DNA from: Parolsenella massiliensis
GTDB taxonomy: Bacteria > Actinomycetota > Coriobacteriia > Coriobacteriales > Atopobiaceae
NCBI RefSeq assembly: GCF_900143685.1
Contig: NZ_LT671675.1
Coordinates: 533,111-597,110 of the forward strand
DNA length: 64,000 nucleotides
Direction: 5' to 3'
Under the pieces are notes generated by a model. It worked only from the letters and a program-made list of their open reading frames with translations, ran no database searches and was not told where the DNA came from. The translations under genes were made by a program, and so were the position numbers. Below are positions 1 through 9,041 of the stretch, piece after piece (the first letter of the stretch is position 1; each line of letters begins with the position of its first letter).

Positions 1-24
1 CACTCACGAAAGAGGGGGAGCGCA

Positions 25-1503
25 ATGTCGCTCACGGACGCAACGAGGCCCACGGACGTCTCGCTCAACACGGACCTGTACGAGCTCACGATGGCCCAGG
101 GATTCTGGGAGAGCGGCCTCATGGACGCAGAGGCCTGCTTCACGGTCTTCTTCCGTGACGCGCCGTTCAACGGAGGATATGCCGTGGCCTGCGGCACCGG
201 CCAGATTGCGGCCCTCGTCGAGAACTTCCGCTACACCGAGGAAGACATCGCCTACCTCGCCTCCATCCAGGCCCCCGGCGGCGGTGCCCTGTTCAAGCCG
301 GGCTTTCTCGAGTGGCTCTCCCGCTTCTCGATGGACGTCGACGTGTGGGCCGTGCCCGAGGGACAGGTGGTGTTCCCCCGCGAGCCGATCGTGCGCGTGC
401 AGGGTCCCATGGCGGCCTGCCAGCTCATCGAGACGGCCCTGCTCAACCTCGTGAACTTCCAGACGCTCGTCGCCACCAAGACGGCGCGCGTCGTCCAGGC
501 GGCCGAGGGCCACGCGGTCTCTGACTTTGGCCTGCGCCGCGCCCAGGGCCCCGACGGCGGCCTGGCCGTGGCTCGCGCCTCCTACGTGGGAGGGGCGAGC
601 TCCACGTCCAACTGCCTTGCCGGCAAGATCTACGGCATCCCGGTGTTTGGCACGCACGCCCACTCCTGGGTCATGGCATTTCCCTCCGAGCTCGAGGCGT
701 TCCGCGCGTTCGCCCGCACGAGCCCCAAGAACTGCGTGCTTCTCGTTGACACCTATGACGTGCGCCAGGGCGTGGAGAACGCCGTGACGGTTGCCAAGGA
801 GATGGAGCGGGACGGCGAGCGCCTCGCCGCCGTGCGCATCGACTCCGGAGACCTCGCCAAGCTCTCCAAGTACGCGCGCAAGACGTTTGACGAGGCGGGG
901 CTGCCCTACGTGAGGGTGTCTGCCTCGAACGACCTCGACGAGTACACGATCCAGTCGCTGTTCGCCCAGGGTGCGCCCATCGACTCGTTTGGCGTAGGCA
1001 CCAAGCTCGCCACGTGCGACCCTCAGCCCTCGCTGGGCGGCGTCTACAAGCTTGCCGCCGTGCGCAAGGCCGGCGAGTGCGACTGGCGCCCTACGATGAA
1101 GCTGTCCGAGGTCGCCTACAAGCGCACCATCCCCGGCATCCAGCAGGTCGCGCGCTTCTATGACGAGGCGGGCTGCCCGGTGGGAGACGTCATCTACGAC
1201 GAGACGATGGAAGGCGCCAGCCGCGAGCGCTGCGTGGACGTCCTGGACGCCGAGACGAGCTACGACTTTGCCGGCCACACCTGCGAGGACCTGCTCGTGC
1301 CCGTCGTGACCCACGGCGAGCGCGTGGGAGGCCCCGAGGGCATCGAGGACGCGAAGCACCGCTGCAGAGACGCGCTCATGCACCTTGACCCGGCGGTCCG
1401 GCGCTTCCTGAACCCGCAGGTCTACCCCGTGGGCATCGAGACGGAGCTGTCGCGGCTGCGCCAGCGCCTCGTTCGCGAGGAGCGCGCCGCCCAGGCTCGC
1501 TAG
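25..1503 (+). CDS. pncB: Nicotinate phosphoribosyltransferase
   Basis: Converts nicotinate and phosphoribosyl pyrophosphate to nicotinate mononucleotide, the entry step of the Preiss-Handler NAD salvage route in the cytoplasm. The 492-residue product begins with the family signature TDLYELTMAQGF and keeps SDFGLRRAQG (about residue 165), HSWVMAF (about 213), RIDSGDLAKLS (about 271) and FGVGTKL (about 323), which line the phosphoribosyl and nicotinate sites in this family. The length fits the longer bacterial class. ATG is preceded by a GGGGGAG ribosome site. It is followed by argS after a 95-bp gap and looks monocistronic. Confidence 0.95.
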   Translation: MSLTDATRPTDVSLNTDLYELTMAQGFWESGLMDAEACFTVFFRDAPFNGGYAVACGTGQIAALVENFRYTEEDIAYLASIQAPGGGALFKPGFLEWLSRFSMDVDVWAVPEGQVVFPREPIVRVQGPMAACQLIETALLNLVNFQTLVATKTARVVQAAEGHAVSDFGLRRAQGPDGGLAVARASYVGGASSTSNCLAGKIYGIPVFGTHAHSWVMAFPSELEAFRAFARTSPKNCVLLVDTYDVRQGVENAVTVAKEMERDGERLAAVRIDSGDLAKLSKYARKTFDEAGLPYVRVSASNDLDEYTIQSLFAQGAPIDSFGVGTKLATCDPQPSLGGVYKLAAVRKAGECDWRPTMKLSEVAYKRTIPGIQQVARFYDEAGCPVGDVIYDETMEGASRERCVDVLDAETSYDFAGHTCEDLLVPVVTHGERVGGPEGIEDAKHRCRDALMHLDPAVRRFLNPQVYPVGIETELSRLRQRLVREERAAQAR

Positions 1504-1598
1504 GTGACAATTGGGGATGGGGCCAACTGCCACCGCCGCCCTCGGCATATCTGATACACTCACTCAGTTACATCGCGTGCACGGAGAAGGGATACATC

Positions 1599-3440
1599 GT
1601 GGTCGAGACGATCGAGAAGCTGGTTCGCGCGGCGGTCGAGGAGGCGCAGGCGGCCGGCGAGCTGCCGCAGTTCGAGGTCGCTGACCTGGGTCTCGAGCGC
1701 CCGGCAGACGCCTCGCACGGTGACTGGACGAGCACCGTTGCCCTGCGCAGCGCCAAGGCCGCCCACATGGCCCCCCGCGCCATCGCGGACGCCATCGCCA
1801 AGCACCTGCCCGACGCCCCCGAGGTGGACCACGTGGAGGTCGCCGGCCCTGGCTTCGTGAACATCTACCTGTCTGCCGCCGCCGGCAACGAGATCTTCCG
1901 CACGGCCCGCGAGCAGGGCGCCGACTTCGGCCGCTCCAATCTCGGCGCCGGCCAGCGCGTCCAGGTCGAGTTCGTCTCGGCCAACCCCGTGGGCCCGCTG
2001 CACATCGGCCACGGCCGCTGGGCGGCCCTGGGCGACTCGCTCTCCCGCGTCCTGGAGCACGCCGGCTACGACGTCGAGCGCGAGTACTACGTCAACGACC
2101 ACGGCAACCAGATGAACACGTTCGGCAACTCCGTGTCCGAGCGCTACCTGCAGCTCGCCCAGATCATGGACGAGAAGGGCATCGACGCCCACGCCGCCCA
2201 CGAGGCCCTCATCGCCGACTGGAGCGCCTTCGTGGAGGACGAGGCCGACGAGCACCCCGACTCCCACCCCTACATGGACGCCTTCCGCGCCAAGCTCGGC
2301 GCCGACTCCTACGGTGGTGACTACATCATCGATCTCGCCGCCCACTTCATGGAGGCCGACGGCACGCGCTGGGTGGACGCCGACGCCGAGGAGCGCATGC
2401 TGTCGTTCCGCGAGCGCGGCTACAAGCTCATGCTCGACGACATCCGCCAGACCTGCACCGACATGCGTACCGACTTCGACCTGTGGTTCTCCGAGCGCTC
2501 CCTGTACGAGAAGGACGCCGACGGCACGAGTGCCGTGGACCGCGCCTTCGCCCGCCTGCGCGAGCAGGGCTACCTGTACGAGAAGGACGGCGCCCTGTGG
2601 TTCCGCTCCACCGACTTCGGTGACGACAAGGACCGCGTGCTCGTCAAGGCAGACGGCGCCTACACCTACTTTGCCTCCGACGTGGCCTACCACTGGAACA
2701 AGTACGAGCGCGTCGACCACGTCATCGACGTGTGGGGCGCAGACCATCATGGCTACATCGCCCGCGTTCGCGCCGCCACCGACGCTCTGGGCTACGAGGG
2801 CAAGTTCGAGGTACTTCTCGGCCAGCTCGTGAACCTTTTGCGCAACGGCCAGCCCGTCAAGATGTCCAAGCGCAAGGGTACGATGGTGCCGCTGCGCGAG
2901 CTGCTCGACGAGGTGGGTGCCGACGCCACGCGCTTCACGCTCGTCTCCAAGAGCTCCAACCAGATGATCGACTTCGACATCGAGGCCGTGAAGCGCCAGG
3001 ACAACACGAACCCCGTGTACTACGTGCAGTACGCCCACGCGCGCATCTGCTCCATCCTGCGTCGTGCCGCCGGCGTGACGGCCGAGGAGGCCGCCGCGAT
3101 CGGCATGGACGAGGTGGCCCTGCGCGCGTGCCCCATCGACTGCGACCTCTCCGTCCTCACCGACCCCACCGAGGCGGCGCTCGCCCGCAAGCTCGGCGAG
3201 TTCGGCGAGCTCGTCGAGGGATGCGCCCGCGACCGCGCGCCGTTCCGCCTCACGCACTACGCCCAGGAGCTCGCCGCCGCCTTTCACGGCTTCTACACCG
3301 TCTGCCAGGTGCTGCCGAGCGAGGGCCGTCCCGTTGACCCGGCGGTTTCCAAGGCCCGCCTCGCCGCGTGCGACGCCTGCCGCCGCGTGCTTGCGCTCAC
3401 GCTCTCGCTCGTGGGCGTCAGCGCCCCGGAGCGCATGTAG
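1599..3440 (+). CDS. argS: Arginyl-tRNA synthetase
   Basis: Class I aminoacyl-tRNA synthetase that charges tRNA-Arg. The 613-residue protein has an N-terminal tRNA-binding domain (about 1-110), the ATP-binding HIGH signature as PLHIGHG (about residue 133), the KMSKS-type loop as VKMSKRKGT (about 420) and a C-terminal DALR anticodon-binding region starting near QYAHARI (about 476). The start is GTG at 1599, placed by the GGAGAAGGG ribosome site upstream. A strong terminator follows. It is unrelated in operon terms to the tRNA-Arg gene that hosts the prophage further right. Confidence 0.96.
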   Translation: MVETIEKLVRAAVEEAQAAGELPQFEVADLGLERPADASHGDWTSTVALRSAKAAHMAPRAIADAIAKHLPDAPEVDHVEVAGPGFVNIYLSAAAGNEIFRTAREQGADFGRSNLGAGQRVQVEFVSANPVGPLHIGHGRWAALGDSLSRVLEHAGYDVEREYYVNDHGNQMNTFGNSVSERYLQLAQIMDEKGIDAHAAHEALIADWSAFVEDEADEHPDSHPYMDAFRAKLGADSYGGDYIIDLAAHFMEADGTRWVDADAEERMLSFRERGYKLMLDDIRQTCTDMRTDFDLWFSERSLYEKDADGTSAVDRAFARLREQGYLYEKDGALWFRSTDFGDDKDRVLVKADGAYTYFASDVAYHWNKYERVDHVIDVWGADHHGYIARVRAATDALGYEGKFEVLLGQLVNLLRNGQPVKMSKRKGTMVPLRELLDEVGADATRFTLVSKSSNQMIDFDIEAVKRQDNTNPVYYVQYAHARICSILRRAAGVTAEEAAAIGMDEVALRACPIDCDLSVLTDPTEAALARKLGEFGELVEGCARDRAPFRLTHYAQELAAAFHGFYTVCQVLPSEGRPVDPAVSKARLAACDACRRVLALTLSLVGVSAPERM

Positions 3441-3468
3441 CGCATCATCCTTAAATTAAATCTTTTTG

Positions 3469-3497
3469 GCCCAGCACGCATGGCGTGCTGGGCTTTT
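3469..3497 (+). terminator. Rho-independent terminator after argS
   Basis: An 11-bp perfect stem (3469-3479 with 3483-3493) closes a 3-base ATG loop and is followed by TTTT. A run of T lies just upstream on the plus strand (3463-3467), so little signal is needed for the other direction, but no minus-strand gene ends here. Confidence 0.9.
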
Positions 3498-3522
3498 CCT
3501 ATGTTCCGAGAAGTATTTTGCA

Positions 3523-3567
3523 GGTATCCCTAAATTAAAGGCCCAACGGCGATAATTAGGGGTATCC
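3523..3567. promoter_or_regulatory. Inverted repeat, candidate operator of the tandem wHTH gene
   Basis: Arms 3523-3537 and 3553-3567 are near-perfect inverted copies (GGTATCCCTAAATTA against TAATTAGGGGTATCC) 15 bp apart, ending 34 bp before the regulator start. The position and symmetry suit autoregulation by the downstream winged-helix protein; binding is inferred, not shown. Confidence 0.45.
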
Positions 3568-3601
3568 TAGGGATGAGGTAGTTAGTTGCTTCTCGGGGGT
3601 C

Positions 3602-4297
3602 TTGTCGTTGAAGGTGTGTGAGTATCTATCGGTGCGCCGGGCCTTTGGCCTGGTACGTCAGTCCACGCCTGCCTCCGGCCGCATCACGTTCGACGAGCTT
3701 GGCATCATGTGCCACCTCGCAAACGTGGGAGAGCCGCTCCGCACGTCGGAGATTGCCGAGCATCAGGGCGTTCTGCGCCCCACCATGACCCACAGGACGG
3801 GCCACCTGGCAGACCTCGGCTTCATCGAACGCAGGATGGGGGAGAACGACAGGCGCAGCGTCTGCTGCTCCCTGACGCCTGCTGGCGTGAGCGAGGTCCG
3901 CAGGGTCGTCACAGAGATGTGCCGCAACATCACGGCGGGCATGCCCCTGTGCCGCTGCGTCCCGCGTCGCATGTCGCTCATCATCGACGAGTGCGCGAGG
4001 GTGTCGGTCTCCTCGGCAGACATGGTGCTCGTTGCCCTGTCGGAGGTCACGGACGGACAGCCCGGCAGGTCCGTGAGCGAGCTCGTCGCAATCCTCGGCC
4101 TTCTGCAGCCCACGGTGTCCATGGCCGTCTCGTCGCTCGAGAAGACCGGCCTAGCCGCCCGAGTCGATCTGGACGCCCACAGCACCGCCGGCGTTCGTCT
4201 CACGGAGACGGGCCGTGCACGCGCCACAAAGATCGCCGAGCGTCTCGCTGCGTTTCGCGTGGGCCATGCTCGCGCAGACAGCCCCACAGTGCTATAG
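3602..4297 (+). CDS. Tandem winged-helix (MarR-like) regulator
   Basis: A 231-residue protein that appears to hold two winged-helix DNA-binding modules in series. The first (about 20-105) has a MarR-like recognition helix region, RTSEIAEHQGVLRPTMTHRT, followed by a wing DLGFIERRMGENDRR. The second (about 135-215) repeats the pattern with SVSELVAILGLLQPTVSMAV. Such proteins act as cytoplasmic transcription regulators; the ligand and targets cannot be read here. The start is TTG at 3602 behind a CGGGGG site; TTG 3608 or GTG 3614 are alternatives. An inverted repeat just upstream suggests autoregulation. Confidence 0.7.
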   Translation: MSLKVCEYLSVRRAFGLVRQSTPASGRITFDELGIMCHLANVGEPLRTSEIAEHQGVLRPTMTHRTGHLADLGFIERRMGENDRRSVCCSLTPAGVSEVRRVVTEMCRNITAGMPLCRCVPRRMSLIIDECARVSVSSADMVLVALSEVTDGQPGRSVSELVAILGLLQPTVSMAVSSLEKTGLAARVDLDAHSTAGVRLTETGRARATKIAERLAAFRVGHARADSPTVL

Positions 4298-4462
4298 TCA
4301 CGTTCGATAAGGGCCAAAGGGCCCGTTTGCGCCGCTCGTCGGCGCACCTCCACGTTCCCAGCATGTCATCCGCGCATAGTTCGGCCGCCATACCTGCCTG
4401 CGTCTTGCGCCTTGCCATGCGCAGGGAGGCGACTCGCTCGCCAGACACGAAGGATCACCCAC

Positions 4463-6139
4463 GTGACAGAAGAGAAGAACGAGGACGTCCAGGCGCCTAA
4501 GCGCCGTCGTACCCGTACGCGCAAGGCCCAGGCCGAGGACGCGCCCAAGCAGCAGACGCCGTCCAAGCGGTCTGACGCGCCCAAGCAGCAAGAGGACGCG
4601 CCGCAGCCCAAGCGACGCCGCACCCGCCAGCACAAGGACGCGGAGGCCCCCGAGCGCGAGGCCGCCCCGGCCCGCGACCGCGAGCCCCAGCAGCGCGAGC
4701 AGCCCAAGCCCCAGCGCGGCCACGCCCAGCGAGACGGCCGCGACAACCGTGACAACCGCGGCGGGCGCAACCAGCAGCAGGGGCGCAACCAGCAGTTCCA
4801 GAACAACAGGCGCCGTGGCCGCCACGGCAACAACAACGCGGGGCAGGGCATCGTCGAGCCCAGGCTCTCGCGGGAGATGCTCTCCTCCATGCTCGTGGCC
4901 GAGCTGCGCGTGCATGCGGCGGGCCTGGGCGTCGAGTACGTGGGCGTGCGCAAGGCCCAGCTCGTCGAGGACGTCTACGTGGCCTCGGCACGCGCCGAGG
5001 GCTTCCGTGACGTCGCGGGCGTGCTCGACCTCACGAACGAGGGCTACGGCTTCGTGCGCACGGGCAACTACATGCCTGGCGACGACGACGCCTTCGTGCC
5101 CCAGCAGCTCATCAAGCACATGGGCCTTCGTCGCGGAGATTGGGTGGAGGGCACCGTGCGCCCCAGCCGCCCCAACGACAAGTACCCGGCGCTCCAGAAG
5201 GTCGCCTCGGTGAACGGTCTGCCGCCCGAGGTACTGCGCAGCCGCCCGCGCTTCCGCGACCTCACGCCCGTCTACCCTAACGAGCGCCTCACCATGGAGC
5301 ACGGTCGCGACTCCATCACAGGCCGTGCCATCGACCTCGTGGCGCCCATCGGCAAGGGCCAGCGCGGCCTCATCGTGAGCCCGCCCAAGGCCGGCAAGAC
5401 CACGGTGCTCAAGCGCATCTGCGAGTCCATCGCCGCCAACAACCCCGAGGTGCACCTCATCTGCCTGCTCGTGGACGAGCGCCCCGAGGAGGTCACGGAC
5501 ATGCAGCGCTCCATCCACGGAGACGTCGTGGCCTCTACGTTCGACATGCCGGCCGACAACCACACGGCCGTCTCCGAACTCGTCATCGAGCGCGCCAAGC
5601 GCCTCGTGGAGATGGGCCGCGACGTCGTGGTCATCCTCGACTCCATCACGCGCCTCGCCCGCGCTTACAACCTCGCCCAGCCGGCGAGCGGCCGCATCCT
5701 GTCTGGCGGCGTGGACGCCTCGGCGCTCTACCCGCCCAAGAAGTTCCTGGGCGCCGCCCGCAACATCGAGAACGGCGGCTCGCTCACGATCCTCGCCTCG
5801 GCCCTCGTCGAGACGGGCTCGAAGATGGACGAGGTGATCTTCGAGGAGTTCAAGGGTACGGGCAACATGGAGCTCAAGCTCGACCGCGAGCTCGCCGACA
5901 AGCGCATCTTCCCGGCCATCGACCCGGTTGCCTCCGGCACGCGCAACGAGGAGCTGCTCATCGACCCCGAGCTGCAGCCGTTCGTGTGGGGGCTGCGCCG
6001 CATCCTGGCAAACATGAACAACATCGAGCGTGCCGAGAATTCGCTCATCAAGAGCCTGAAGGCCACCTCCACCAACGAGGAGTTCCTCATACGCTCGGCC
6101 AAGAAGGCCCAGCAAAGCGAGTACGTCGACGCCCTGTAG
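4463..6139 (+). CDS. rho: Transcription termination factor Rho
   Basis: Hexameric RNA-dependent ATPase that releases RNA polymerase at Rho-dependent terminators. Of 558 residues, the first 130 or so form a low-complexity tail rich in Arg, Gln, Asn, Lys and Pro (several KRRR clusters), then come the Rho N-terminal helical domain (about 135-180), the cold-shock-like RNA-binding domain (about 185-255, DLTNEGYGFVRTG), and the ATPase core with Walker A PPKAGKTTVLK (about 307) and the DSITRLARAYN motif (about 393). GTG at 4463 is chosen because an AAGGA site lies 8 bases upstream; the reading frame is open further up. A terminator follows. Confidence 0.95.
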   Translation: MTEEKNEDVQAPKRRRTRTRKAQAEDAPKQQTPSKRSDAPKQQEDAPQPKRRRTRQHKDAEAPEREAAPARDREPQQREQPKPQRGHAQRDGRDNRDNRGGRNQQQGRNQQFQNNRRRGRHGNNNAGQGIVEPRLSREMLSSMLVAELRVHAAGLGVEYVGVRKAQLVEDVYVASARAEGFRDVAGVLDLTNEGYGFVRTGNYMPGDDDAFVPQQLIKHMGLRRGDWVEGTVRPSRPNDKYPALQKVASVNGLPPEVLRSRPRFRDLTPVYPNERLTMEHGRDSITGRAIDLVAPIGKGQRGLIVSPPKAGKTTVLKRICESIAANNPEVHLICLLVDERPEEVTDMQRSIHGDVVASTFDMPADNHTAVSELVIERAKRLVEMGRDVVVILDSITRLARAYNLAQPASGRILSGGVDASALYPPKKFLGAARNIENGGSLTILASALVETGSKMDEVIFEEFKGTGNMELKLDRELADKRIFPAIDPVASGTRNEELLIDPELQPFVWGLRRILANMNNIERAENSLIKSLKATSTNEEFLIRSAKKAQQSEYVDAL

Positions 6140-6147
6140 GGCAGAGC

Positions 6148-6174
6148 GTGAACAGGGGACGTACCCCCGTTCAC
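6148..6174. repeat. Imperfect 27-bp palindrome of the GGGGAC type
   Basis: The arms GTGAACAGGGGAC and GTACCCCCGTTCAC match 12 of 14 when one is inverted. It lies just after rho and before its terminator. A longer relative sits at 58,190-58,249, so this may be one member of a dispersed REP-like family. Confidence 0.4.
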
Positions 6175-6179
6175 GTGTT

Positions 6180-6219
6180 GGGCGGGGCCGGCAGGACGCC
6201 GGTCTCGCCCTTTTCTTTT
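6180..6219 (+). terminator. Terminator after rho
   Basis: A GGGCG...CGCCC outer stem and CCGG...CCGG inner stem span 6180-6210 and are followed by TTTTCTTTT. The rest of the 303-bp gap to the next gene (to 6442) has a TATAGT -10-like hexamer at 6262-6267 and no other clear feature. Confidence 0.8.
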
Positions 6220-6442
6220 CGCCCCGGCCAAACTTGCTGTCAGGTAGTTGCAAAACTGCTGTATAGTGCTTCTGAAGGGTGCAAGGCGCCCATCGAGAGA
6301 ATTCGTACGAGCGACGGTACACGCAGACCAACCAGACCCCGCCGTTGCCCGATTGGCCGAGAAGCCCACCCGGGCGCTCGTGCCGTCGCCGCAATTTCGT
6401 CTGACTGCATAAGCCGTCGCCTCACAGGGGAGGCGTTGGGTC

Positions 6443-7729
6443 ATGACGAGCAGGCGAGTCAATCCTGCCATCTATGCCGGCCTGGCCGGGGCGTGCGCGT
6501 GGGGAGTCCCCACGTGCGCACAGGCGCTCACGGTCATGGGCCATGAGGTCCCCACGACCGACCCCACGTTCACGTTCGCGGCCGGGTGCGTCGTGGGCGC
6601 CGTCGTTGTCGGTGGCGTCTCGGCCATCGTGTCGCATGCCACGGCGTCGCGCGCCGCACGCGAGGAGGTTGCGCAGGCCATGGCCGCCGCTCACGCGTCC
6701 TCCCGCCGCGCTTCGACTGGCGCCGTCCCTGTCTCCGAGGGCTCCGCTCGCCCGGCGTCCGCGCCCCGTGCCTCGGCAACCCGTGAGTGGGAGCAGACCG
6801 GAAACATCCGCGTCCAGTCCGTCTCGGACGCGAGTAACGCCGAGGAGGCCATCGAGGACGCGTGGAGCGCCTGGGAGGCTGGCGCCAAGGCGTCCAACGA
6901 CTACGTCGACGTTGCCGAGGGCTACGTCCGCACCCGCACGTTCGCCGAGCGCATGAGCGCCCGTGCCAAGGGCGTCGCCAGCGTACTCTCCGAGCGCCTG
7001 GGATCGGCGAAGATGGAGGGCCTGCCCGTGATCGAGCGCGCCGACGGCAGCGTGGGAGACGTGGGCGAGAGCTGGTGGGACGAGGCGTTCGGCGACGACG
7101 TCCGCACCGTTGCCTCCGCCTCGTTTGGCGGTCAGTCGGTCGAGGACTCCATGGCCGACAACAGTGCCGTGCTCTTCACCGCCCAGACCCCCGCCGAGGC
7201 CGCGGCCGCCCGCGCCGTCTGGCAGACCCAGCAGCCCGCGCCGCAGCCCGCGCCCGCCGTGCAGCCCGCGCCCGCGGCCCAGCCCGCCACCGAGGCGCCC
7301 ACCCGCTCGGTCCGTGACGAGCTCGAGGCCCGCCTCGGCAACCCCGAGGAGGCCTTCCCCGAGAAGAAACGCTACACCGACGAGCAGCAGGACCTGTGGG
7401 CCGTGGCGCTCGCCGCGCTCGACGAGCGCTACGAGGAACAGGTCAACATGGCCGCCCCCGCGCCCGTGCCTGCGAGCGTCGACTTGCTCGACGAGCCCGA
7501 GGGGCTCGAGGCCGACACGGCGTTCATCCCGTTCAGGCCGCAGGCGGGCCACCCCGAGGTCGTTGACACGGACAGCTACGTGGACCTGCTCGTTGACCAG
7601 GAGCTTGCGCGCAACGAGAGCGCGAGCGTCCGCAGGCTCGCCCGTCACAAGATTCGCGACTACTTCAAGGTCATCGACGGTACCGGCAACATCGCCGGCG
7701 CCCGTCACCTGGCCGCGAACCAGGCCTAG
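6443..7729 (+). CDS. Membrane-anchored protein with long Ala/Pro-rich cytoplasmic part
   Basis: A 428-residue protein I cannot assign to a family. Two hydrophobic stretches lie near the N-terminus (about residues 10-30, and about 45-65 containing FAAGCVVGAVVVGGVSAIVS), followed by a long acidic region with an Ala-Pro-Gln repeat stretch (about 250-290) and a final helical segment with VRRLARHKIRDYFKVI. It resembles a bitopic or hairpin membrane protein with a soluble tail. The ATG has a GGGGAGG site 9 bases upstream. The VanZ-like gene begins 3 bp after its stop, so the two are probably co-transcribed. Confidence 0.75.
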   Translation: MTSRRVNPAIYAGLAGACAWGVPTCAQALTVMGHEVPTTDPTFTFAAGCVVGAVVVGGVSAIVSHATASRAAREEVAQAMAAAHASSRRASTGAVPVSEGSARPASAPRASATREWEQTGNIRVQSVSDASNAEEAIEDAWSAWEAGAKASNDYVDVAEGYVRTRTFAERMSARAKGVASVLSERLGSAKMEGLPVIERADGSVGDVGESWWDEAFGDDVRTVASASFGGQSVEDSMADNSAVLFTAQTPAEAAAARAVWQTQQPAPQPAPAVQPAPAAQPATEAPTRSVRDELEARLGNPEEAFPEKKRYTDEQQDLWAVALAALDERYEEQVNMAAPAPVPASVDLLDEPEGLEADTAFIPFRPQAGHPEVVDTDSYVDLLVDQELARNESASVRRLARHKIRDYFKVIDGTGNIAGARHLAANQA

Positions 7730-7732
7730 CGC

Positions 7733-8200
7733 ATGGCCGCGTCCCAAGGGCGTGGCCCTGTGACAAGGCGCGTCCCCTCGTGGGCGCGCTGGCTTGCCGT
7801 GGCTGCATGGACCTGCTTCGTGTGGAGTCGCTCGCTGTTTCCCGGCCCCGCCTCGAGCGCCCAGAGCAACGTCGTGGCCGAGCTACTGCGCCCCATGTTC
7901 GAGGCACTGGGCATCCACGAGTTCTCGATGTGCACGTTTATCGTGCGCAAGGCCGCCCACTTCCTCGAGTACCTCGTGCTGGGCGCGCTGCTCGCGCTAA
8001 CCAAGGAGAAGGGCGCGAAACCCGTGTGGCCCCGCGCCCTTCTCGGCGTGTCCGTTCCCTGCGTGGACGAGACAATCCAGCTGTTCGTGCCCGGACGCTC
8101 CGGGCAGCTCTCAGACGTCATGCTCGACTGCCTTGGCGTCGCATGTGGTGCCGCCCTCGTTACAGGTATTCGATTTGTGCTCCCTCGGTGTCGCAGGTGA
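7733..8200 (+). CDS. VanZ-like family membrane protein
   Basis: A 155-residue integral membrane protein of the VanZ-like family. It has hydrophobic segments near residues 18-35, 70-90, 97-115 and 130-150, with the family pattern KAAHFLEYLVLGALL (first conserved His/Glu region) and DETIQLFVPGRSGQLSDV (the conserved DExxQxFxPGR block). The family is linked to glycopeptide tolerance and envelope functions, but most members, including this one by context, have no proven role. Its last 41 bp overlap the 3' end of thrB on the opposite strand. Confidence 0.8.
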   Translation: MAASQGRGPVTRRVPSWARWLAVAAWTCFVWSRSLFPGPASSAQSNVVAELLRPMFEALGIHEFSMCTFIVRKAAHFLEYLVLGALLALTKEKGAKPVWPRALLGVSVPCVDETIQLFVPGRSGQLSDVMLDCLGVACGAALVTGIRFVLPRCRR

Positions 8201-9041
8201 GGATATGCGTGGCGCACTCGGGGAAGCGCTCCTGGAGTCGCACCTGGAGGAACTTCGCCACAATCGTGTCGTCGGTCACGGCCATGAGCGTCGAGCCCGA
8301 GCCCGATATCCACATCGTGGCCGCTCCGCCCTCAAGGCAGGTCTCGCGGATGGCGTCGTAGTCCGGGATGAGCGTGCGGCGGTAGGGCTCCTGGATGCGG
8401 TCGTCGTTCGCATCGGCGATGAGGGCGGTGTCGCCCGTCTCGAGCCCGCGCGTGAGGCCGGCGATGCGGCCCATCTGCCACACGGCGGATGAGAGCGGCA
8501 CCTGCTGCGGCACGACCTTACGCGCGTCTGCGGTGTGCACCTCGTAGGGCGGGATGATCGTGAGGAAGCGCAGGCGGCTGCTCACGTCATAGCGCAGGCA
8601 GCGGGGGAGCTGTCCCTCGGGCGTGAACGAGCACACGGCGGCTCCCAGGATGGCCGGGGCCACGTTGTCGGGGTGCCCCTCGACGCGCGCGGCCATGGCG
8701 ACGAGCTCCTCGCGCGTCACGGTGTGGCCCGTGAGCGCGGCGGCGGCCATGATGCCGGCCACGACGCACGTGGAGCTCGATCCCAGGCCACGGGCCACGG
8801 GGACGTCGGTTTGGATGTCGATGGCCACGCCGAAGGGCTTCTCGCCCCACTCGGCCAACGCGTCCACGAGCGAAACGTAGACGAGGTTGTCCTCGTTTCG
8901 GAACTGCTCGGGGCAGCCCGTGATCGTGAGGCGCTCGGCGCGCTCGAACGTGAAGTGCGAGTACAGCGAGACGGCCATGCCCAGCGTGTCGTAACCGATG
9001 CCGAGGTTGGCGCTTGTGGCGGGAACGCTTATGCGTATCAT
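8160..9041 (-). CDS. thrB: Homoserine kinase
   Basis: GHMP-family kinase that phosphorylates L-homoserine on the way to threonine. The 293-residue protein shows the N-terminal VPATSANLGIGYDTLG motif, the ATP-binding PVARGLGSSSTCV glycine/serine loop (about residue 87) and the C-terminal GGAATMWISGSGSTLMA motif. The start ATG overlaps the thrC stop (ATGA), so thrC and thrB form a translationally coupled pair read from right to left. The 3' end converges on the VanZ-like gene with a 41-bp overlap. Confidence 0.95.
   Translation of the reverse strand: MIRISVPATSANLGIGYDTLGMAVSLYSHFTFERAERLTITGCPEQFRNEDNLVYVSLVDALAEWGEKPFGVAIDIQTDVPVARGLGSSSTCVVAGIMAAAALTGHTVTREELVAMAARVEGHPDNVAPAILGAAVCSFTPEGQLPRCLRYDVSSRLRFLTIIPPYEVHTADARKVVPQQVPLSSAVWQMGRIAGLTRGLETGDTALIADANDDRIQEPYRRTLIPDYDAIRETCLEGGAATMWISGSGSTLMAVTDDTIVAKFLQVRLQERFPECATHILTCDTEGAQIEYL

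Noticed and set aside
4..1563. Long minus-strand reading frame opposite pncB, and similar long antisense frames at 1560-3287, 24145-27630 and 33854-36541.
   Set aside because: They lie antisense to clear genes, have no family motifs and are low-complexity Ala/Gly/Arg/His sequences, the usual effect of high GC third positions.
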